Positions 34,501-43,500 of a stretch of 64,000 bases of DNA are shown piece by piece. The stretch comes from Ampullaceana balthica. Its lineage: Eukaryota; Mollusca; Gastropoda; Lymnaeidae. Made by a program: the position numbers and the translations under genes. The number at the start of each line of letters is the position of its first letter. Position 1 is the first letter of the stretch. The notes under the pieces were generated by a model. That model worked only from the letters and a program-made list of their open reading frames with translations, was not told where the DNA came from and ran no database searches. The stretch lies in assembly GCA_944989445.1 (NCBI GenBank), contig CALYLW010000573.1, positions 430,825 to 494,824 on the forward strand, given 5' to 3'.

Positions 34501-37500
34501 ATGACATCAAATAATGACACATCGATGATCTTTTATTATTTACCAACGTGGAAACTGATTATTAAAAGCCTATAAAGTCATTTGTTTTTATGTGTACGAA
34601 ATTCAGTTACTTCCGATGGCAATATTCGTTGACCCATTAATGTTAAAAAGAAATAAATGTGGGGTCGGTGTACTTAAATTTAAGAACAGTTTTTCACATC
34701 ATTTTTTTTACACAAACTATTTGGCTTTAGTCATATCACATCACTTCTTCATTCTGTAACTTTGGCATTATTGATCAATTTTAACTAATTTCTAATGATG
34801 CAATAAGACTTTTTTTAAAGTATATATTATTGCTAAAGTATCGTTCCATCTCCCCCCCCCCATGTCACCCTTACAAGTAAAAAAAAATGCAAACTGTAAT
34901 TCAATAATTTCGTATGTCATTTTTGTTTGCAATTTCAATCCGGCCGCCACATACTTTTACTTCACGGAACATGGTCCTCTTTACAAAAAGTTTGTACACC
35001 CTTGCATTACATGTACAGATACACGAACTTCATTTACATACACATGCACTATTTGTACGGACACACACATGTACCATTTGTACAGACACATAATTTATTA
35101 CATGCACATACATATGCATTGTATGCAAGAGCACATGCAAATATTATACTAATAGACATATGTACTATGTTATCGGCATCCTTCCGTCTCCCAAGACGAT
35201 GGTGCATCACCGTTAAGTTGGGTTGTATTTCCTCGTGTGGCTGTGCAGTCATAACCTTGAGTGACAGTTTTTACCACAGCTTTTGCACACTAGTTCTGTG
35301 CTTCCCAATGTTTTGGCCTTTCTCTTAGCTCTTCTGTCTGTAACCTCCCCCATCCTTCGCTCCTCGGCTACTATGGCGCCCTCTATGACAACTGTGCGCC
35401 ACGTAGATCGGTCTTCTGCCTTACACTCCCAGTCGCTTGTGCGTATTCTGGCTGCTTTCATGTTCCTTTAGCAGACATCTTTAAATCGCAGACGTGGGAC
35501 ACCTGTCTTCCTCTTTCCCGATGCCAGTTCTTGGGGATGCGCCCAGGGATAATTCTTTTTACATGTCCTAGCCATCTCAGGTGACTTTCACTAAGGATTG
35601 AGAACATACTTTGGGTATTGGCACGCATTAGGACCTCACTATTTGGCACTTTATCCTGCCCTTTAATGCTAAAGATGCGACGCAGGCACCACAAGCGGAA
35701 GCTATTAAGCTTGCGCTCTTGGGATGTATAGGTGGTCCATGTCTCGCTCCCGTATAGCAGCGTACTGATGACGCAGGCTCGATAAACACACAGTTTTGTT
35801 TTCTCCCTTAGCTTGGTGTTTTGCCAGACCCGTTTATTTAGTTTAGCCATTGTGGCAGCTGCCTTGCCAATTTTACTGTTTATTTCCTCTTCAATGGACA
35901 GTGTGTTGGATACCTTGGACCCCAAGTAGGTGAAGCTGTCCACAACCTCCAAGTTTACATTGTCGATATTGATGGTAGGAGGAGGTTGTGTATCTTGGGC
36001 CATGATGTTTGTCTTTTTCAACCTGATTTGCAGACCAAATTCTTTGCAGGCATTGGAGAAGCTTGACACGAGTTGTTTCAAAACAGTTTCTGTGTGTGTG
36101 TTATCAGTGCCGCATCATCCGCAAAGAGTAGTTCCCGAATTAGGACATCTGTCGTTTTTGGTTTTGTCTTGGAGGCGGGCAGAGTTGAAAATTCCTCCAT
36201 CAGCTCTGGTGTGTAACCAGATTCCATCACTGCTATCATTGAGTGCGTATCGAAGCAGTACAGAGAAGAATATTGCGAACAGTGTTGGTGCGAGTACACA
36301 ACCTTGTCTAAATCTGCTGCTGACTGGAAAGGCTTCTGACGTAGCTCCATCGAACTGCACTGTGCCCTGCATATTTTCATGGAACTGTCTGATGATGGCG
36401 AGTAGGTGTAGGGGACAGCCAATATTTTTTTCCAGGATTTGGAACAGCCCGTTGCGACTGATGAAATCAAATGCTTTCGTAAAATCTACAAAGGCAATGT
36501 AAAACGGCATCTGCTGCTCTCTGCACTTAAAGAAAGTGTTGGTGTCACACAAGCCTCGTGAGCAGCACAGTCCCAGCAGCCTCTGTCCATTCTCATTTAT
36601 CTTTCCCCTTCCAAAGAGACCAAGAAGACATGTGGGCCAGGCTTCATGGTCACTCCCCACACTAGCATTGAAATCTCCTAGGAGATAGATTGCCTCATCT
36701 TTGTGGATGCTGGCTATTGCCTGGTCTAAAGCTCAATAGAACTGGTCCTTCTCTTCCCGGGTTGAACAGAGAGTTGGGGCATACACACTAAGAATGATTG
36801 CTGGGCCCGCAGCTGTTTTGAGTCTTAGAGTGATGATCCTCTCCATGCCTCATGGATGACGGGGGTTCAATGGATGGCAGGAGGGTGTTCTTTACTGCGA
36901 AACCTACACCATGCTGTCTTGGTTCGCCCGTAGGTCTGCCCTGCCAGAAGAAGGTGTAATTTGTTTTGTTATAGTGAGCCACTGTCTGGGAGCCTCACAT
37001 GTCACATAGGCCTGACATAGGCCTCACATAGGCCTCACATAGGCCTCACATAGGCCTCACATAGGCCTCACATAGGCCTCACATAGGCCTCACATAGTCC
37101 TCACATAGGCCTCACATAGTCCTCACATAGGCCTCACATAGTCCTCCCGTTCCAGCTAGCGATTCGAAGAGCTGGGGTCTTCGTTTTCTTTTTTGTATTT
37201 CTTGGTGCGGGGCTTTTTGACCCACTTGTTGTTATGTACATACACAACTACTATGTGCAACACGCGTCACGTGTATTTATCTACAGACACATGTAATATG
37301 TACATACACAACTACTATGTGCAAACACGCGTCACGTGTATTAATCTATAGACACATGTACTATGTACATACCGAATGATGATAAAACACGAACAGGTGA
37401 TGTGAAATTTTGTCTGGGGTTATTAAAGTCATTCCAAGACAGGCCCGGTACTCTAGCCTGACCTGGATTTGATGACGTCATAGAGTTATCTGTAAGTAAG

Positions 37501-40500
37501 ACGTTAATCTCTACAACAATTTAATGTTTGGATTGACACTTATGACTTTTCAGATCTTTACTTGAAAATAAATTATTTTGCTTTGGCGGTTTCCTTAATT
37601 TCTTCTTAAAAAGAATTAAAGAATTAGCTGCATGAAGTATTAAAAGAAAATTGGTATAAAAATCTTTCATAAACAAATGTGTGCGCCGGCATTAGTTTGT
37701 TTTAAATATTCAACACTATTTCAAAATATAGTTGGAAATTATTTAACTCCGCAGGAAAACGTCTGATCTTATTGAAAAATTAATACTCAGAGGATTTATC
37801 TTTAATCTGACCGCTTCTTCCCTCAAATGAAGAAGCATAGCAGACTTTTAACATCAGACCAAACCTAGACCCTATAACCCACATAACAGAATATGGTATA
37901 TTAACATATTGGCCTACCCTATAACCCATATAGCAGAATATGGTATATTAACATATAGGCCTACCCTATAACCCATATAGCAGAATATGGTATATTAACA
38001 TCGTGGCCCATCCTATAACCTACATAACAGAATATGGTATATTAACATATTGACCTACCCTATAACCTACATAACAGAATATGGTATATTAACATCGTGG
38101 CCCACCCTATAACCCATATAACAGAATATGGTATATTAACATATTGGCCTACCCTATAACCCATATAGCAGAATATGGTATATTAACATATTGGCCTACC
38201 CTATAACCCATATAGCATAATATGGTATATTAACATATTGGCCTACCCTATAACCCATATAACAGAATATGGTATATTAACATCGTGGCCCACCCTATAA
38301 CCCATATAACAGAATATGGTATATTAACATCGTGGCCCACCCTATAACCCATATAGCAGAATATGGTATATTAACATCGTGGCCCACCCTATAACCCATA
38401 TAACAGAATATGGTATATTAACATATTGGCCTACCCTATAACCCATATAACAGAATATGGTATATTAACATCGTGGCTCACCTTATTCTCCCGACACCCA
38501 TCACCTAATTTAAAAAAAAATTAAAATGACCAATATGAGGAGAGCATACCTGAGTTGGTAGATGACGTCACGGAGACATGAGCCACTGAAGGATTCTCAT
38601 GTGGGTGCCTAGAGACTTGACCAGTTGACCAGGTGCTGGACGTTGGCCTAAAGGGTCTCTGAGGTCGGTACCGATATTCCGAGAGATACGGCTTGTCTCG
38701 CCAACGTCTACCTGGCCAAATACCAAAACTTAAATCAATTGTCGGAGGCAGCCTGAGATTTAAAAATATGCATTCACCCACAGAAAGTTTTGACAACTTT
38801 CTACTGGACGAGGAAAGAAATTTTATGATAAAAATTTTAGAAATAGAATTGACATTTTCATTTTTAAAAATAGAAACGTTAAATAAAAATGATTTCTAGA
38901 TACAGAAAAACTGACATTTTTTTATAGCTGGTTTCTATATGCTGGAGATATTAAATCGTCTTATAGTTTCTAATAAAATGACGTGGACACACAATCAACT
39001 TGTAAGTCTCTAGTAAGACAGACTTACTGGATGAGTCGAATTCACCATGTAATCGTTGGATTGTTCTTCGCGGAACACCAGCAAATGACGTCATCTGTTG
39101 ACGAATTGTAGAAAGTTATGATTCACTTTGAGTGCAGAGTTAGCAATAAACCAAATACAAAGAAATTGTTGCAGTGGCGTCACCAGGGATAGGATCCCCC
39201 ATTGCGCCAGATTCTCTTTGTCATCCCCAACCAACAAAGTTTTGAACTGACGTTCTCCGTGTCTGTGTTCTTCAGTGAGGTTCTAATTTGGCCAAAGTGA
39301 CATCATATAGTGTGGTCCAACTGACCTTGATGAGATTTATGAGACTCTTCAATTTTCAGTTTGTTGTTGAATACATTATACAAAATCATACGTTAGTAAC
39401 AATGGCACCAGGTGGGGTCCCCATCCCTAACCTCCCAACACCACGTGACGCACATTGGGGCCCGAACAGCACCACGCCTCATGTGATGTACATAGGGGCC
39501 CCCAAAGCATGACAGCGTATGTAACAAAACAGGGCCCAATAGCACCATACCTCATGTGATGTACATAGGGGCCCCCAAAGCTCAAGAACTTATGTAACGC
39601 ACATAGGTCCCAATAGCATCACACCTAATGTGTTGCACCTAGGGACCCCAAGGCCATTGTAAAACAAATAGGGCCCCCAAAAGAAACACACATAATGTTG
39701 TTTACTGTAACGTTGTCAATTTAGGCATCCATAGTCTTTGAATAACCTCAAACAAAGGATCATGCTAGTCAGCAAGGGCGTTATAGAGAAGGCATCATGC
39801 CATCATATAAGCCACTTAGGATATCATATACACCAAACAGGGCAACACATACGCCATAGAAGACATCATATACACTAAACAGGGCATCGCATACACCACA
39901 GAAGACATCATATACAACTAACAGGGCATCACATACACCACAGAAGACATCATATACACCAAACAGGACTTCACATACACCCCAGAAGACATCATATACA
40001 CCAAACAGGGCATCACATACACAACAGAAGACATCATATACACCAAACATGGCATCACATACACCACAGAAGACATCATATACACCAAACAGGGCATCAC
40101 ACACAGCATAGACGACATCATATACACAAAACAGGGCATCAAATACACCCTAGAAGACATCATATACACCAAACCTACACCACACATGGCATACCATACA
40201 CGTCACATGTTATTGAAATAATTTACATCAGGATTCCAGTTAAGATATACCAGAAAATTATAGGAGAAATGTTACACACCAGCAAAAAGGACCAGCTATA
40301 AACAAGTAATGCCATACCCAGGACATGGATTACATAGGGTTGTCCTACAGCAAAGGTGCTTTACATTAGGAAAGTCCTACAGAGGACCCACTCACCTGTA
40401 AAGCCCTGGTTCTGGCTATACCTACTGGCGATGTGGCTCGAAGAAGCGCGGTAACGCTTGACATACTTGCTGTACGTGCTGACGGAATGCCTCGTAGGAA

Positions 40501-43500
40501 CGAGTTGCGTCTAGACCCCTGGAGCACATCATGAAATCTGTCGTAGTTTGGTCTCTCGTTGATTGGGGCTGCAGGAAAAGGCAGACGATAAGAACTGTTT
40601 TGTTTTGAAGGTCATTGTTGAATTCGTCTGTTAATAATAAGCTCAACAGGAAATTAAACAAATTAAAACGCACGATGCTGTTTTGTACTAATGACTGCTT
40701 TACTACGATTCAAAATATATATTAAAAAAAACAACAACAACCTATTAGTTATTTTGAACGAGAGTATTATCCTCTTATAAATTACAGTCAGCTGATAATG
40801 AGTTACGATTTAAAAAAAAACAAACAGCAATACACAATGCTAGGGGAGATTATTCACATCGCCTATAGCTATGATTAACTCGACTTAGGGGATCCATAAC
40901 TTATTGTTGAGAAGAGCTTCAAGGATTAAAGGGAAGTCATCGGTCTCAGTCCCGTCACGACGTCACGTCGCTGCTGTCGGCAGTAAGATCTGTTCATATA
41001 CGTCAGGGGTCGGCGAACATTTTGGCCCGTTATTCCAAAATATAAAATTTTATGTTGCCGTTATGCCCCCCCCCCATTACCCTTGAAAGACGCGAGGTCC
41101 TGCCCACACCACTTAGACGTTTTGGGACCGTTGTTAGTCCCCCCCCCCTCCACGAAACCAACGGGTCTAGGGCTAAATACCAGCCGAAAACGTATCTGTT
41201 GAGTTCTAGAAGCCTGACAAGTGTCTACGCATTACCAGAAAAGGATTATGCGTATGATACAATTATAAAAGTAAACAGTCGAATATACTTTTATTGTTTT
41301 AACGGTTATAGGTCTAACGGCCCTGGTCATTCTAGATATAATGAAAATCTGACACAATGCTATAAAGTCGGATGGACACAAATTTACTTTAAAAATTAAC
41401 ATAGATTTTAAATTTAATATAAATTAATGTCATCAATTTTTATTATAAAACACAGAGGTTTTTTCTTTACTTCTCATTTCAGTTCAGATTTTTTTTTATA
41501 AATGATGTTATTTAATTTTTGACACAATTCCATCGAAATTGGGGCCTTTTGATGTCAGGGCAAGTTGGATGCTGCCTACAGGGTCCAATCGTTATCGCGG
41601 CTTTGTTTTTATGTTCAGTAGAGTGGAAAATCATTGTTCACTAAGGTACGTTGTTGCAAAGGGCAGCAACGTCTTGACGACATTCTCATGTGCAGTGTTG
41701 AAAGCCTTTGCAGCATTTGACATCCAAAAATGTGTCAGATCTGCCGTTGTTTGCAATTTCAATAACGTGGCTCATTATTAGACTGAAGTTCAAGAAGTGC
41801 CTCTGCCAACCCTTGAGGTTCATCTTGTACATCCTCAATGTCACATCGAAATGGATCTACAGCACACCTGATTTTATGCGAATCAATAACTGGAAAGTAA
41901 ATAGTGAACCGTTCTTTGAGCTTGGTAAGATGTCTGACAACTACATCCTTAATGTCACATCGAAATGGATCTACAGCACAACTGATTTTATGCGAATCAA
42001 TAACTGGAAAGTAAATAGTGAACCGTTCTTTGAGCTTGGTAAGATGTCTGACAACTACATCCTTAATGTCACATCGAAATGGATCTACAGCACAACTGAT
42101 TTTATGGGAATCAATAACTGGAAAGTAAATAGTGAACCGTTCTTTGAGCTTGGTAAGATGTCTGACAACTACATCCTTAATGTCACATCGAAATGGATCT
42201 ACAGCACAACTGATTTTATGGGAATCAATAACTGGAAAGTAAATAGTGAACCGTTCTTTGAGCTTGGTAAGATGTCTGACAACTACATCCTTAATGTCAC
42301 ATCGAAATGGATCTACAGCACAACTGATTTTATGCGAATCAATAACTGGAAAGTAAATAGTGAACCGTTCTTTGAGCTTGGTAAGATGTCTGACAACTAC
42401 ATCCTTAATGTCACATCGAAATGGATCTACAGCACAACTGATTTTATGGGAATCAATAACTGGAAAGTAAATAGTGAACCGTTCTTTGAGCTTGGTAAGA
42501 TGTCTGACAACTACATCCTTAATGTCACATCGAAATGGATCTACAGCACAACTGATTTTATGGGAATCAATAACTGGAAAGTAAATAGTGAACCGTTCTT
42601 TGAGCTTGGTAAGATGTCTGACAACTACATCCTTAATGTCACATCGAAATGGATCTACAGCACAACTGATTTTATGCGAATCAATAACTGGAAAGTAAAT
42701 AGTGAACCGTTCTTTGAGCTTGGTAAGATGTCTGACAACTACATCCTTAATGTCACATCGAAATGGATCTACAGCACAACTGATTTTATGGGAATCAATA
42801 ACTGGAAAGTAAATAGTGAACCGTTCTTTGAGCTTGGTAAGATGTCTGATAACTACATCCTTAATGTCACATCGAAATGGATCTACAGCACAACTGATTT
42901 TATGGGAATCAATAACTGGAAAGTAAATAGTGAACCGTTCTTTGAGCTTGGTAAGATGTCTGACAACTACATCCTTAATGTCACATCGAAATGGATCTAC
43001 AGCACAACTGATTTTATGCGAATCAACAACTGGAAAGTAAATAGTGAACCGTTCTTTGAGCTTGGTAAGATGTCTGACAACTACATCCTTAATGTCGTCA
43101 ACAGTTATATTTCTACAATGTTCCAAGTACAAGGCCAACTTTGAAAAGGCTGCTAACTTGTTTCCTTCTGCCTTTTCTTTCCAATATGAAAGTTTTAATC
43201 CAAATGCTGCAATTCGTTATCTGGGCTGTAATACTATTGACAATTTTCCCCCTGCAATTCTTTGTTCAGCGCATTCACATGCTCAAAAATATCAGCTAGG
43301 TATGCGGGATGTGCAACCTAACAATAGTTCGTAAACTTAATCAGCCAGTGGTTGCTTTGACCAGCCAGAAATGTTTGAAGTTCAGCTTTCAGAGCCCACA
43401 ATCTGTTCAGAACATTGCCGCGTGAAAGCCACCGTAAAGTAATTCTGTATATTCAGCCTCACATTTTTTATATAATAAATAGATTTCAGCTGAAAACTTC

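Noticed and set aside
38549..40568. Direct splice of CA exon 2 to exon 4 using a gtatag donor inside exon 2
   Set aside because: Phase would fit, but the gtgagt donor plus the 67-nt exon at 39,028 has much better splice sites at every junction.
41708..43144. Plus-strand 478-codon gene
   Set aside because: It is antisense to the amplified transposase segment; variants are silent only on the minus strand.
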